Part shown: positions 1 to 8,193 of the stretch, piece after piece
Layout: the number at the start of each line of letters is the position of its first letter
Position numbering within the stretch: position 1 is the first letter of the stretch
Assembly (NCBI GenBank): GCA_900299005.1
Contig: OMID01000044.1
Coordinates: forward strand, 1 to 37,085
Source: Oxalobacteraceae bacterium
Lineage (GTDB): Bacteria; Pseudomonadota; Gammaproteobacteria; Burkholderiales; Burkholderiaceae_D
Length of the DNA stretch: 37,085 bases
Direction of reading: 5' to 3'
Program-made: the position numbers and the translations under genes
The notes under the pieces: generated by a model
The model's input: the letters and a program-made list of their open reading frames with translations, nothing else
Databases searched by the model: none
Told to the model about the DNA's origin: nothing

Positions 1-1
1 A

Positions 2-514
2 CTACTCCGCCTTCCAATGCCCCGACTTCCCACCCAGTTTCTCCATCACCTTCACATCACTGATCACCATGCCGCGGTCGATGGCTTTGCACATATCGTA
101 GATGGTGAGAAGACCGATCTGTACGGCAGTCAGCGCCTCCATTTCCACTCCGGTCTTGCCATAGGTCTCGACCTGGGCATTGCACATCACGCTGGAGTCG
201 GTTTCATTGATGGTGAACTCGACCGCAACGCGGGTCAGTGCGAGGGGATGGCAAAGTGGTATTAGGTCAGCGGTACGTTTGGCTCCCATGATGGCTGCGA
301 TGCGGGCAATGCCGAGTACGTCTCCTTTTTTTGCCGTGCCGGAGGTAATGACCGCCAGGGTCTGCGGCTTCATTTCGATCAGGCCACTGGCGATTGCCAC
401 GCGATGGGTCTCGGCCTTGCTGCCGACATCAACCATATGCGCCTGGCCACCTTCATCGAAGTGGGTGAGACCGCCATTGCTGGTGGTAGGGTGACTGCTT
501 TTTTCTGAGCTCAT
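2..514 (-). CDS. moaC: Cyclic pyranopterin monophosphate synthase MoaC
   Basis: MoaC makes cyclic pyranopterin monophosphate from the 3',8-cyclo-GTP product of MoaA, the first committed stage of molybdenum cofactor synthesis in the cytosol. The 170-residue protein carries the family signatures: LIPLCHPL with His89, [11 protein letters not shown] around 120-130, and DMCKA with Asp140 and Lys143, matching the positions of the known catalytic His, Asp and Lys. The ATG at 514 is followed by about 15 poorly conserved residues before the MoaC core (THFDEGG). The gene is complete, its TAG stop sitting at the very edge of the window. It diverges from the protease gene at 578 with only 63 bp between the two starts, so their promoters must be compact or overlapping. 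Confidence 0.96.
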   Translation of the reverse strand: MSSEKSSHPTTSNGGLTHFDEGGQAHMVDVGSKAETHRVAIASGLIEMKPQTLAVITSGTAKKGDVLGIARIAAIMGAKRTADLIPLCHPLALTRVAVEFTINETDSSVMCNAQVETYGKTGVEMEALTAVQIGLLTIYDMCKAIDRGMVISDVKVMEKLGGKSGHWKAE

Positions 515-577
515 GACAGGCTTATTTCAGAACGTAATCGCCATGTGCGGGCGAGGGCTTGGAGGTATCATAGCATC

Positions 578-2122
578 ATGAAAGCAGTCTCCCGGCCCCT
601 CTGCAGCGTGCGGTTTTCTGCGAGCGCAAAGCGCTTGCTGACAGCGCTCGTGCTGGCGTTCGCATCGCCAGCGATGATGGCGCCGGCCGACTTGCATGCG
701 CAAAACCTTCCTAATCTTGGTGGTAGCGATGGTGAAGAGCTATCGCCCTTGATGGAGCGCCGGCTGGGCGAGCAGGTGATGAACAACATCCGGCGCGATC
801 CGGATTACATTGATGATCTTGCCGTAATTGATTATCTGAACCTCCTGGGAGGTACGCTGCTGAGCTCCAGTCCGGAAGCGCGGGGCGATGCTGGTTATGA
901 TTTCTTTTTCTTTGCGGTTCGCGATGGTTCGCTCAACGCATTCGCTTTGCCAGGGGGCTTTATCGGTGCGCACTCCGGACTGGTAATCGCCGCGCAATCC
1001 GAATCCGAACTGGCCTCGGTCATGGCGCACGAGATTGGTCATGTGTCCCAACGCCATATTGCGCGGATGATAGGCAATCAGCGTCAGGATGCGCTGCTGC
1101 CCATGGTTGGTTTGTTGCTTGCTGCACTGGCGATGCGCAGCAGCCCGGATCTTTCTGCGGCGGCGATGATGGGAGGCACCGGGCTGGCAGCGCAGCGTCA
1201 GCTGAGCTTCGGTCGCGATGCCGAGCGTGAGGCAGATCGGGTGGGCCTACAAATCCTGCGTAACACTGGATTTGAATTGAACGGCATGGTGAGTTTTTTT
1301 GGCAGGCTGCAAAATGCCAGTCGCAATCGCTCCGACAACCTCCCTTCTTACCTTCGTACCCACCCGATGACTGGCGAGCGTATGGCCGACATCGAGGCTC
1401 GCATTCGCAATCTGCCATACAAGCAGCATGTGGATAGCCTGGATTTTGCGCTGATTCGCTCTCGTCTGCGTGTGTTGCAAGACGATACGCCGCAGGGTTG
1501 GCGTGAGGCGACCCAAATGTTTGATGAACAGGTAAGGCAAGGTACGCGTGCGCAGGCTTTCGCCGCCAAATATGGCTTGGCCATGATCGCACAGCGTCAG
1601 CGCGATGTGTCACGCATGAAGACACTGTTGGCTGAGATCCGCGCAGAGTCCTTACGCGCGCCTGCACTGCCAGCCTCGCAGACGCTTGCGAGTTTTATTG
1701 TCGAGCAGGCGCTTGCTACCGAACAGCCGACCTTGGCACTCTCGCTGGCTAGTGAAGCACGTACCCAGTTCCCTCTCTCGCGGGCGCTGGCGATGCAGTA
1801 TGCAGATGCCTTGCTTGCCGCAGGCAAGAAAGATGAGGCAACTACTTTTCTGCGCGATCAGGCGCAGCTGTACCGGCAGGATGCGCGAGTGCAGCGTGCA
1901 TTGGCGCGGGCGTATGCAGAGCAGGGGAAGATAGCGCTGCAGCATATCGCACTGGCCGAGTACTATTCACTGACGGGTGCGCTGCCTTCGGCGCTGGAAC
2001 AACTGCGTATTGCGCGCAGCGCCTCTGATGCTTCCTTTTATGATCAGGCCATGATTGATGCGCGTGAGCGCGAGCTGCAAATAAGCTGGCGTGAAATGAT
2101 GGAAAAATCAAAAAAGCGATAA
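578..2122 (+). CDS. bepA: Periplasmic M48 metalloprotease, BepA/YfgC-like, with C-terminal TPR region
   Basis: This is a zinc metalloprotease of the M48 family with the architecture of BepA, the periplasmic quality-control protease for outer-membrane beta-barrel assembly. Of 514 residues, about 1-41 form a long Sec-type signal peptide ending near LHAQ. The zinc site is HEIGH at 151-155 with the downstream glutamate in AEREAD at 215-220. The C-terminal half (about 300-510) is alanine-rich and helical, resembling TPR repeats. An upstream GTG at 545 is in frame, but the ATG at 578 is preferred because GGAGGT lies 11 bases before it and the signal peptide then begins normally. The stop is 7 bp from the stop of the convergent gene at 2130. 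Family assignment is firm; the specific BepA role is inferred from domain order. Confidence 0.9.
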   Translation: MKAVSRPLCSVRFSASAKRLLTALVLAFASPAMMAPADLHAQNLPNLGGSDGEELSPLMERRLGEQVMNNIRRDPDYIDDLAVIDYLNLLGGTLLSSSPEARGDAGYDFFFFAVRDGSLNAFALPGGFIGAHSGLVIAAQSESELASVMAHEIGHVSQRHIARMIGNQRQDALLPMVGLLLAALAMRSSPDLSAAAMMGGTGLAAQRQLSFGRDAEREADRVGLQILRNTGFELNGMVSFFGRLQNASRNRSDNLPSYLRTHPMTGERMADIEARIRNLPYKQHVDSLDFALIRSRLRVLQDDTPQGWREATQMFDEQVRQGTRAQAFAAKYGLAMIAQRQRDVSRMKTLLAEIRAESLRAPALPASQTLASFIVEQALATEQPTLALSLASEARTQFPLSRALAMQYADALLAAGKKDEATTFLRDQAQLYRQDARVQRALARAYAEQGKIALQHIALAEYYSLTGALPSALEQLRIARSASDASFYDQAMIDARERELQISWREMMEKSKKR

Positions 2123-2129
2123 GCAGGTG

Positions 2130-2753
2130 TCAGGCGATCTTTGCCAAGCGGCTTGGGTTCGCAACAAAACCGAATCGCTGCTCCATTTGATCCGATCGAA
2201 TCCGCTCGACATTCACAAGGGCGCCGCTGGACTCGCTGCCGATCACCATCGCTAGTGGATGCACCGGGGCACAGTCCAGGGCCAGCCAGGACATCAACGC
2301 CGCATCATCACAAGCGCTGTCGCCCAACATGAAGTGCGGCAGGCACGCGGCGAGATCACGGTCATCCAGCATGGCTAGCTTGTCACGCGATTGAAGCAGT
2401 AGTCGACCATCCTCGGTCATGAATGCCTTGCTGATGCTGTCCATCGCTTCTCCATCGTGCGTGACAAAGCCTTGCACCGGATCGCTGCGAGCGATGAAGG
2501 GCGTCGCCTCGAGTTCTACATAGACGCGCTGCGGCCCATTCTGGAAATACCAGGCGCCGCGCTCATCATGGGCGTAATTACGGAAAATGAAACCAAGCAG
2601 GGCGGGGTGACGTATTACATCGCCGGGCAGGTGCGCTGCCTGAGCCATGTCGTCTCGCATCCGGAATGCACCCCGCGCATCCAGTGCCAGCCAGCCATAG
2701 CAGTGCGGCACGTTCGGCCATTTGGCAAGAGCTAAGCGGACGGATTCATCCAT
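2130..2753 (-). CDS. Uncharacterised conserved protein (betaproteobacterial DUF family)
   Basis: A 207-residue soluble protein with no signal peptide or membrane segment. Its opening (KWPNVPHCYGWLALDARG) and a later segment on a residue-rich FIFRNYAHDERGAWYFQNG stretch are of a type I recall from DUF29xx-class proteins of Burkholderia and relatives; I am not certain of the family number and give no function. It has two histidine/cysteine-containing patches (PHCYGW near 16-21 and a Cys/Asp patch near 150) but no recognisable metal motif. It begins 12 bp after the stop of the YheT-type hydrolase and is the last gene of the minus-strand run starting at ilvE, so co-transcription is likely. The ATG at 2753 is the only sensible start. 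Confidence 0.75.
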   Translation of the reverse strand: MDESVRLALAKWPNVPHCYGWLALDARGAFRMRDDMAQAAHLPGDVIRHPALLGFIFRNYAHDERGAWYFQNGPQRVYVELEATPFIARSDPVQGFVTHDGEAMDSISKAFMTEDGRLLLQSRDKLAMLDDRDLAACLPHFMLGDSACDDAALMSWLALDCAPVHPLAMVIGSESSGALVNVERIRSDQMEQRFGFVANPSRLAKIA

Positions 2754-2765
2754 GACATGCGCAGT

Positions 2766-3761
2766 TCATCGGTCGGCAGGAGTGCTACTGTCGTGGTCGC
2801 GCAGCGCTACCTGCCCGGACAGGAATTTCACCAAGCGCTGCGGCAGCCAGTCCAATGCACCCGGAGGGCGGCCGCAGGCAAATCCTACATGTCCGCCATG
2901 CGCAGGATACTCGAGTATCACCGAGCGCGATGCGCTGCGTGGCAGATGTTGCGCTGGCAGGAAAGGATCATTACGCGCATTGATCACCAGTGTGGGTACC
3001 GCGATCTCAGACAAAACGTGTTTCGCACTTGCGCGGTTCCAGTAATCATCCGTGTCCCGGTAGCCGTGCAAAGGTGCAGTCACCACATTGTCGAATTCGT
3101 ATAGATCGCGTGCGGCCAGCAGGCGATCCAGATCGAACAAACCGGGAAACTGCTCCAGCTTTTGCAAGCACTTGGGCTTGAGGGTTTGCAGGAAAACGCG
3201 CGTATAGATCATGTTCATGCCGCGCGATAGAGCAGCGCCGCCGGCAGCCAGATCGAGTGGCGCCGAGATCGCGCAGGCCGCATCAAGAATGCCCGAGTCC
3301 TCTGGGTACTCACCCAGCCAGCGCAACAGTGCGTTACCGCCAAGCGATATACCGGCGGCAAAAAAACTCGACGCATTGCGCGACAGAGGATGCCGCGCCA
3401 TCCTGTTCAGAATCCAGTCGATCTCGGCGGCGTCACCGGAGTGATAAAAACGCGGTGCGCGATTGATCTCACCTGAGCAACCTCTGAAATGCGGTACCGC
3501 GCCGGACCAGCCTTGGGCTTCGATGTGCTTGAGTATCGAGCGCGCGTAGTGGCTGGACGATGAGCCCTCGAGCCCGTGGAACAGCACCAGCATGGGCTTG
3601 CCGGGCAGCCCCTCGACAAAATCTACATCGATGAAATCGTCATCCGGCGTGTCCCAGCGTTCGCGATTGAGCGTCACTTCGGGTGGACGGATGAACTTGG
3701 CCGGGTAAATGGTCTGAAGATGACCCCCGGGGAGCCAGCGGGGGGCAATGTAGTCACTCAC
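2766..3761 (-). CDS. YheT-family alpha/beta hydrolase
   Basis: A 331-residue alpha/beta-fold hydrolase of the YheT/embryogenesis-associated EMB8-like family, presumed esterases of unknown physiological substrate. The N-terminal PRWLPGGHLQTIYP is a hallmark of the family, followed by the oxyanion segment LFHGLEGSS and the nucleophile elbow GISLGGN (about residues 119-125). An Asp in NARNDPFLP and a His in the GGHVGF segment complete a likely catalytic triad. The start is a GTG at 3761; it is supported by GGAG six bases upstream and by the conserved N-terminus. It follows the SnoaL-like gene by 12 bp and precedes the uncharacterised gene by 12 bp, suggesting one transcript. No signal peptide is visible, so it should be cytosolic. 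Confidence 0.9.
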   Translation of the reverse strand: MSDYIAPRWLPGGHLQTIYPAKFIRPPEVTLNRERWDTPDDDFIDVDFVEGLPGKPMLVLFHGLEGSSSSHYARSILKHIEAQGWSGAVPHFRGCSGEINRAPRFYHSGDAAEIDWILNRMARHPLSRNASSFFAAGISLGGNALLRWLGEYPEDSGILDAACAISAPLDLAAGGAALSRGMNMIYTRVFLQTLKPKCLQKLEQFPGLFDLDRLLAARDLYEFDNVVTAPLHGYRDTDDYWNRASAKHVLSEIAVPTLVINARNDPFLPAQHLPRSASRSVILEYPAHGGHVGFACGRPPGALDWLPQRLVKFLSGQVALRDHDSSTPADR

Positions 3762-3773
3762 CCGCGTCTCCGC

Positions 3774-4214
3774 TCAGTGCAGCAAAGCCGCTGAGGTGGC
3801 GGGCTCGTCGGCGGGCTTGCCCGGTGCGATCGATGCATGGTGCATCACGATGCGCCAGCCCTGCGGCGTTTTGAGATAGACGTTGGTGGCAAGGATGTGC
3901 GCCTCCTGCCAGTCAGGATCGTCCGGTGTCTTGATTTCTTCGACCAGGTTGTGTACTGCGCATGTCATGTTGTGCGTGACATGCAGATGGCGGGGACGAA
4001 TGTGGACCGGCCCGCGTTCGAAGATCATTTCCCAAGATTCCCGGATCGCTGCATGACCTTGAAGCCGCGGTGCACCGGGATGCACGCAGATGATCTCTTC
4101 CTCGTCCGCCCACAGCGACATGAGGCTCTCGAGATCGGCGCGCGCAATCGCATCGTAGAACGCATGTTCGACGTCTTCTGCACTGGCCAGCAGTTTTGAA
4201 GGATGGGAGGGCAT
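3774..4214 (-). CDS. SnoaL-like / NTF2-fold protein (DUF4440 type)
   Basis: A 146-residue protein with the NTF2-like cone-shaped fold expected of SnoaL/DUF4440 proteins: an N-terminal helix (VEHAFYDAIARADLESLMSLW), then a conserved HPGAPRLQG segment and GWRIVMHHAS near the C-terminus. Such proteins are often ketosteroid-isomerase-like or calcium/calmodulin-kinase-association-like, and many have no known ligand. A longer reading begins at a TTG at 4244, but the ATG at 4214 fits the family length better. Neither start has a strong ribosome-binding site, so the start is tentative. It lies between the zinc-finger and YheT-type genes in the minus-strand run. The function is not known. Confidence 0.8.
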   Translation of the reverse strand: MPSHPSKLLASAEDVEHAFYDAIARADLESLMSLWADEEEIICVHPGAPRLQGHAAIRESWEMIFERGPVHIRPRHLHVTHNMTCAVHNLVEEIKTPDDPDWQEAHILATNVYLKTPQGWRIVMHHASIAPGKPADEPATSAALLH

Positions 4215-4265
4215 GTGTGTTTGTACTTCGTGAAGCAGGTACAACCCGCCTCGCGGTGACCTGCC

Positions 4266-4466
4266 TCAGTGGCCGTGATGGGCAGCAGTGCCCGGCCGGA
4301 GGCGGTATGTCGTGCTGCAATAGGGGCAGCGTGCAAGGCCGTTCGCGGCAAAATCAAGGAACACGCGAGGATGCGAGGACCAGATGGGCATTGCCGGGTG
4401 GGGGCAAAAGGCCGGCAGGTCTTTGCTGTCGAGTTCAACGGTGGTGGTTTGGAGGGGCTCGGCCAT
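4266..4466 (-). CDS. CHCC-type zinc-finger protein
   Basis: A 66-residue protein with the zf-CHCC pattern: Cys-Pro-His-Pro in AFCPHPAMPIWSSHPRV, then CPYCSTTYRL close to the C-terminus, giving one His and three Cys ligands. The family resembles the accessory zinc-binding subunit of respiratory complex I (NDUFS6 type), but the bacterial stand-alone copies have no assigned job. In-frame starts exist at 4496 (TTG, overlapping ilvE) and 4472 (ATG). I chose the ATG at 4466 because GGAG lies seven bases before it, whereas the same GGAG is one base from 4472. It sits 26 bp downstream of ilvE, an arrangement I recall from Burkholderia. The His-rich end AAHHGH is an extra possible metal site. Confidence 0.88.
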   Translation of the reverse strand: MAEPLQTTTVELDSKDLPAFCPHPAMPIWSSHPRVFLDFAANGLARCPYCSTTYRLRPGTAAHHGH

Positions 4467-4492
4467 ATCCATGCTCCGCAATATCAGGCCGC

Positions 4493-5413
4493 TCAAACCC
4501 GCGTCAGCCAGTGGCGGTATTTCTCCGCTTTACCGCCGACGACATCAAAGAACATCGATTGCAGCTTCTCCGTGACCGGGCCTCGGCTGCCAGCACCGAT
4601 CATGCGGCCATCGAGTTCCCGGATCGGGGTGACTTCGGCAGCAGTGCCGGTGAAGAAAGCCTCGTCGGCGCAGTACACCTCGTCGCGCGTGATGCGTTTC
4701 TCGATGACGTCAATGCCCATATCACGCGCCAGCGTCACCACGGAGTCACGGGTGATGCCATCAAGGCAGCTCGCCAGGTCCGGCGTGTAGATGCGACCCT
4801 GCTTGACGATGAATACGTTCTCACCCGCACCTTCGGATACATAGCCCTCAGTATCGAGCAGCAGCGCTTCGTCGTAGCCGTCCGCAGTGACTTCCTGATT
4901 CGCGAGGATGGAGTTGATGTAATAGCCGCTGGCCTTGGCGCGTACCATCGATACATTGACATGATGGCGGGTATAAGACGATGTCTTCACGCGGATGCCC
5001 TTGGCCAGGCCGTCTTCGCCCAGATAGGCGCCCCAGGGCCAGGCCGCGATCGCGACATGGATGGTGTTACCACGGGCGGACACCCCCATTTTTTCGGAAC
5101 CGATCCACACGAGCGGGCGCAGGTAACAAGATTCCAGCTTGTTTGCGCGCACTACTTCTTTTTGTGCCTCGATGATGGTTTCAACATCGAATGGAATCTT
5201 CATCTGGAAGATCTTCGCCGAGTTGTACAGCCGCTGCGTGTGTTCCGTCAGGCGGAAGATCGAGGTACCGTGGACCGTGTTGTAGGCACGGACGCCCTCG
5301 AACACGGCCATGCCATAGTGCAGGCTGTGCGTGAGCATGTGCAAGGTGGCGTCGCGCCAGTCGACCAGTTGGCCGTCTTTCCAGATTTTTCCGTCGCGGT
5401 CAGCCATGGACAT
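4493..5413 (-). CDS. ilvE: Branched-chain amino acid aminotransferase IlvE
   Basis: A PLP-dependent class IV (fold type IV) aminotransferase that interconverts leucine, isoleucine and valine with their 2-oxo acids, using glutamate/2-oxoglutarate. The 306-residue protein has the N-terminal LTHSLHYGMAVFEGVRAY motif, the PLP-binding lysine at 160 in VRAKASGYY, and the C-terminal EAFFTGTAAEVTPI cofactor-binding loop. A TTG at 5431 extends the frame, but the ATG at 5413 has GGAGA seven bases upstream and gives the normal N-terminus. It is the first gene of a five-gene minus-strand run. The divergent azlCD amino-acid exporter, about 290 bp away, is functionally compatible with branched-chain amino-acid metabolism. 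Confidence 0.95.
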   Translation of the reverse strand: MSMADRDGKIWKDGQLVDWRDATLHMLTHSLHYGMAVFEGVRAYNTVHGTSIFRLTEHTQRLYNSAKIFQMKIPFDVETIIEAQKEVVRANKLESCYLRPLVWIGSEKMGVSARGNTIHVAIAAWPWGAYLGEDGLAKGIRVKTSSYTRHHVNVSMVRAKASGYYINSILANQEVTADGYDEALLLDTEGYVSEGAGENVFIVKQGRIYTPDLASCLDGITRDSVVTLARDMGIDVIEKRITRDEVYCADEAFFTGTAAEVTPIRELDGRMIGAGSRGPVTEKLQSMFFDVVGGKAEKYRHWLTRV

Positions 5414-5700
5414 GTCAGATTCTCCAGTCAATATGTCGAGCGCACGATTTTAGCGGATTCAGCCCCCCTCGGAAGCGCTGATTAGTTAAACACCGCAAGA
5501 TTTCTCCTTTGGGAGATAGCTCTAAGCCGGTAATGTGGCAGACTGCCGCGTCGCACCGCGATGCTGGCTCGCCATAAAATGGGGTTTTTTCAGCGTCTCC
5601 CTTCCTCATGGGCCGAGGGTGTTTGCGTTAGTAGCTTGAGTAGAATAGCGGCTGTCATGCCAACGTCATTGGGCGACCTTGCCGCCTCGCGGCATGATCG
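5414..5700. other. Divergent intergenic region ilvE / azlC
   Basis: This 287-bp gap contains no gene that I can support. On the minus strand a TAAAAT hexamer (5447-5452) lies at a distance suitable for an ilvE transcript with a leader near 28 bases; the -35 candidate is poor. A small hairpin, TCTCC-TTTG-GGAGA, lies near 5502-5516. Toward azlC, TAGAAT at 5641-5646 could be a -10 element, again without a convincing -35. I see no long inverted repeat or riboswitch-like structure. Confidence 0.4.
5447..5452 (-). promoter_or_regulatory. Possible -10 element of the ilvE promoter
   Basis: TAAAAT on the minus strand, 33 bases upstream of the ilvE ATG. The matching -35 region (near 5470-5475) reads CTTCCG, which is weak, so this is a suggestion from position and hexamer only. 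Confidence 0.3.
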
Positions 5701-6462
5701 ATGCTCCCTTTTCAAACGATGAATCCTCTCCCGGCTGATCCCGCTGACCGCGAAAAATCCACTCTGCGGGATGGCATACGCACCTGTGCTCCCGCCGTGC
5801 CGGGGTTGCTGGCGTGGGGTGCGGTGACTGGCATGGTGCTGGTGCAGTCAGGCTTGTCGGTCTGGCAGTCGATCACAATGACGCTAATTGTCTATGCTGG
5901 CTCGGCCCAGCTCGCCGCGTTGCCGCTCATCGTTGCCGGTGCGCCGGTGTGGGTGATCGTGCTGACCACCTTGCTGGTGAATTTTCGTTTCGTGATCTTC
6001 AGTGCCGTGATCGGCCCGCATTTCGCCCACCTGCACTGGAGCCGAAGGCTCTGGTACGGCTATTTCAATGCCGATATGGTGATGGCTTTTTTTCCTCAAC
6101 GCTTCCCTGCGCACACACTGGGCAAGCCAGTGGGCAAGCTCGGCTACTTCAAGGGTCTGGCGTACACGACGTGGTGGGCTTGGGTGATTGGCAGCCTGAT
6201 CGGCATTCTGCTGGCCAGTCAGATACCCTCGAATTGGGGTATTGGTTTTGCGGGTACGCTGGTCTTGCTGGGCATGACGATACCGTTGATCGTGAATCTG
6301 CCCACGCTGGCCGGTGTGGTGGTCGCCGGGCTGATTTCAGTCGCGGCCGTGGGCATTCCCTACAAGCTCGGGCTGGTGGCGGCGATCTTCGGCGGCATTG
6401 CCGCTGCGGTCATCGCTGATCGCATGATCCGTTCCGCAGATGCGGCAGAGGGGAGGTTGTGA
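5701..6462 (+). CDS. azlC: AzlC family branched-chain amino-acid exporter large subunit
   Basis: The large subunit of an AzlCD-type (LIV-E family) exporter, which pumps branched-chain amino acids or analogues out through the inner membrane. The 253-residue protein has several strongly hydrophobic segments from about residue 35 to 245. It carries the family region AGSAQLAALPLIVAGAP followed by LLVNFRFVIFSAVIGP, where AzlC members have a conserved NxRY/NxRF patch. The start is uncertain: ATG at 5701 and ATG at 5719 are both in frame and neither has a good ribosome-binding site. Its TGA overlaps the azlD GTG by four bases (GTGA), showing translational coupling. The neighbouring divergent ilvE supports a branched-chain substrate, but AzlC homologues with other substrates exist. 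Confidence 0.9.
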   Translation: MLPFQTMNPLPADPADREKSTLRDGIRTCAPAVPGLLAWGAVTGMVLVQSGLSVWQSITMTLIVYAGSAQLAALPLIVAGAPVWVIVLTTLLVNFRFVIFSAVIGPHFAHLHWSRRLWYGYFNADMVMAFFPQRFPAHTLGKPVGKLGYFKGLAYTTWWAWVIGSLIGILLASQIPSNWGIGFAGTLVLLGMTIPLIVNLPTLAGVVVAGLISVAAVGIPYKLGLVAAIFGGIAAAVIADRMIRSADAAEGRL

Positions 6463-6779
6463 GCGCAGTCGACTACTTGCTGCTGATGGTAATGATGGCC
6501 GCAACCACCTTGCTCACGCGCGGATTTTTTTTCTTGCTGGCCAGTTCGCGCATGCCCGCGTGGCTCCAGCATGCGCTGGGGTATGTGCCCGCAGTTGCCC
6601 TGGCCTCGATTGTCGCGCCCGATTTGCTGGTATCGGGTGGCGTCGTATCGCTGGCCTGGACTAATACCAAGCTGATGGCGGGACTAGCTGCCATTGCTTT
6701 TTTTCTGTGGACACGCAATGTACTCACCACGCTGGTGTTGGGGATGACGGTGTTTACCCTCCTCCAGTTGGTCCTCTGA
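6459..6779 (+). CDS. azlD: AzlD family exporter small subunit
   Basis: The 106-residue partner of AzlC. It is almost entirely hydrophobic, with three or four predicted membrane segments, and has the AzlD pattern: an N-terminal segment ending in TLLTRGFFFLL, then WLQHALGYVPAVALASIVAPDLL. The start codon is GTG, fixed by the four-base GTGA overlap with the azlC stop. The two genes form a short operon that ends here: the next gene, pgk, starts 212 bp downstream on the same strand. Confidence 0.9.
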   Translation: MSAVDYLLLMVMMAATTLLTRGFFFLLASSRMPAWLQHALGYVPAVALASIVAPDLLVSGGVVSLAWTNTKLMAGLAAIAFFLWTRNVLTTLVLGMTVFTLLQLVL

Positions 6780-6952
6780 GGGTTCAACTGGCCTGCGCAG
6801 GCGGTGGAAGCGCTGTGCCTTGGCATGTCGCTCGCCTGCTGCTTCGGTGCGCATCGAAGGCGTCAACAGAGCAATGTCTCGTGGGCTAACTGGCGGCAGT
6901 TCGCTGTGACCATGCCGGTCTGACAACGGGCTTTCAGCCGGGGGTGCTGCGG

Positions 6953-6958
6953 TAAAAT
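6953..6958 (+). promoter_or_regulatory. Possible -10 element for pgk
   Basis: TAAAAT about 34 bases before the pgk ATG, in the otherwise empty 212-bp gap after azlD. The -35 candidates (TTTCAG at 6932-6937) give a spacer of about 15 bases, so support is weak. No intrinsic terminator for azlCD is evident in the gap. Confidence 0.3.
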
Positions 6959-6991
6959 ACGCGGTTTACCGACCTGTCCGTGAGCCCCCAC

Positions 6992-8182
6992 ATGCGTTTC
7001 GACCGACTCAGTGATCTGGTGCAGCAAGGCAAGCTGCGTGGCAAGCGCGTTTTCATCCGTGCCGACCTGAATGTGCCTCAGGATGATGCAGGCAACATTA
7101 CTGAAGATACGCGCATCAAGGCATCGGTGCCGGCGATTCAGGCGGCGCTGGGCGCCGGTGCTGCGGTGATGGTGACGTCTCATCTCGGTCGACCGACCGA
7201 AGGCGAGTTCAAGCCCGAGGACAGTCTGGCGCCGATTGCCAAGCGCTTGTCCGAGCTGCTGGGCCGTGCCGTGACGCTCAAGGCCGATTGGGTCGATGGT
7301 GTGGCAGTGGCGCCGGGTGAGGTGGTGCTTCTTGAAAACTGCCGCGTCAACAAGGGTGAGAAAAAAAACAGCGACGAGCTGGCCCAAAAAATGGCCGCGC
7401 TGTGCGATGTGTATGTCAACGACGCATTTGGCACAGCACACCGCGCCGAGGCGACAACGCACGGCATCGCGAAGTTTGCGCCGGTGGCATGCGCTGGTCC
7501 CTTGCTGGCCGCTGAACTTGATGCGCTTGGCAAGGCTCTGGGCAAGCCGGCACGGCCGCTGGCAGCGATTGTGGCGGGTTCCAAGGTGTCTACCAAGCTC
7601 ACGATACTCAAGTCGCTGGCTGATAAAGTCGACCGCCTGATCGTGGGTGGCGGGATTGCCAATACGTTCATGCTGGCTGCGGGTCTGCCCATTGGCAAAT
7701 CGCTGGCCGAACCTGATTTGCTTGATGAAGCGAAAGCCATTATCGACATGATGCGTGCGCGCGGCGCCTCGGTGCCCATTCCAGTCGATGTCGTGTGTGC
7801 CAAAGAATTCTCTCCCCATGCGACCGCCACCGTGAAGGCGGTGAAGGACGTCGCGGCGGATGACATGATTCTTGACATCGGCCCCGAGACCGCACAGCAG
7901 CTGGCGGCGCAACTGCTCGATGCTGGCACGATTGTCTGGAATGGCCCGGTCGGCGTATTTGAATTCGATCAGTTTGGTCAAGGTACAAAAACGCTGGCCA
8001 TGGCGATTGCGCAGTCAACAGGATTTTCGATAGCGGGTGGCGGCGACACGCTGGCGGCAATAGCCAAATACGGCATCTCGGACAAGGTGGGCTATATCTC
8101 CACCGGTGGCGGCGCTTTCCTGGAATTCCTCGAAGGTAAGGTGCTGCCTGCGGTGGAAGTGCTGGAACAACGGGCCAGCTGA
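6992..8182 (+). CDS. pgk: Phosphoglycerate kinase
   Basis: Transfers phosphate from 1,3-bisphosphoglycerate to ADP in glycolysis, or the reverse in gluconeogenesis. The 396-residue cytosolic enzyme has [12 protein letters not shown] near the N-terminus, the [11 protein letters not shown] substrate loop, the hinge region around [12 protein letters not shown], and the nucleotide-binding GGGDTLAAI and [13 protein letters not shown]. An in-frame GTG at 6980 would add four residues, but the ATG at 6992 gives the usual MRF-x-RLSDL start. It is followed after 11 bp by pyk, so the two are almost certainly one operon. Length and motifs are complete. Confidence 0.96.
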   Translation: MRFDRLSDLVQQGKLRGKRVFIRADLNVPQDDAGNITEDTRIKASVPAIQAALGAGAAVMVTSHLGRPTEGEFKPEDSLAPIAKRLSELLGRAVTLKADWVDGVAVAPGEVVLLENCRVNKGEKKNSDELAQKMAALCDVYVNDAFGTAHRAEATTHGIAKFAPVACAGPLLAAELDALGKALGKPARPLAAIVAGSKVSTKLTILKSLADKVDRLIVGGGIANTFMLAAGLPIGKSLAEPDLLDEAKAIIDMMRARGASVPIPVDVVCAKEFSPHATATVKAVKDVAADDMILDIGPETAQQLAAQLLDAGTIVWNGPVGVFEFDQFGQGTKTLAMAIAQSTGFSIAGGGDTLAAIAKYGISDKVGYISTGGGAFLEFLEGKVLPAVEVLEQRAS

Positions 8183-8193
8183 CTGGCTACCCC

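Noticed and set aside
4196-5485. Long open frame on the plus strand opposite ilvE (429 codons)
   Set aside because: It lies wholly antisense to a clear IlvE and neighbours, has no family motif and no ribosome-binding site; it is a by-product of GC-rich codon use.
5415-5609. Small minus-strand frame in the ilvE/azlC gap
   Set aside because: No ribosome-binding site, overlaps the likely ilvE promoter and has no protein-like pattern.
6863-7981. Long minus-strand frame opposite pgk
   Set aside because: His/Arg-rich product without motifs, mirrored by a complete phosphoglycerate kinase.
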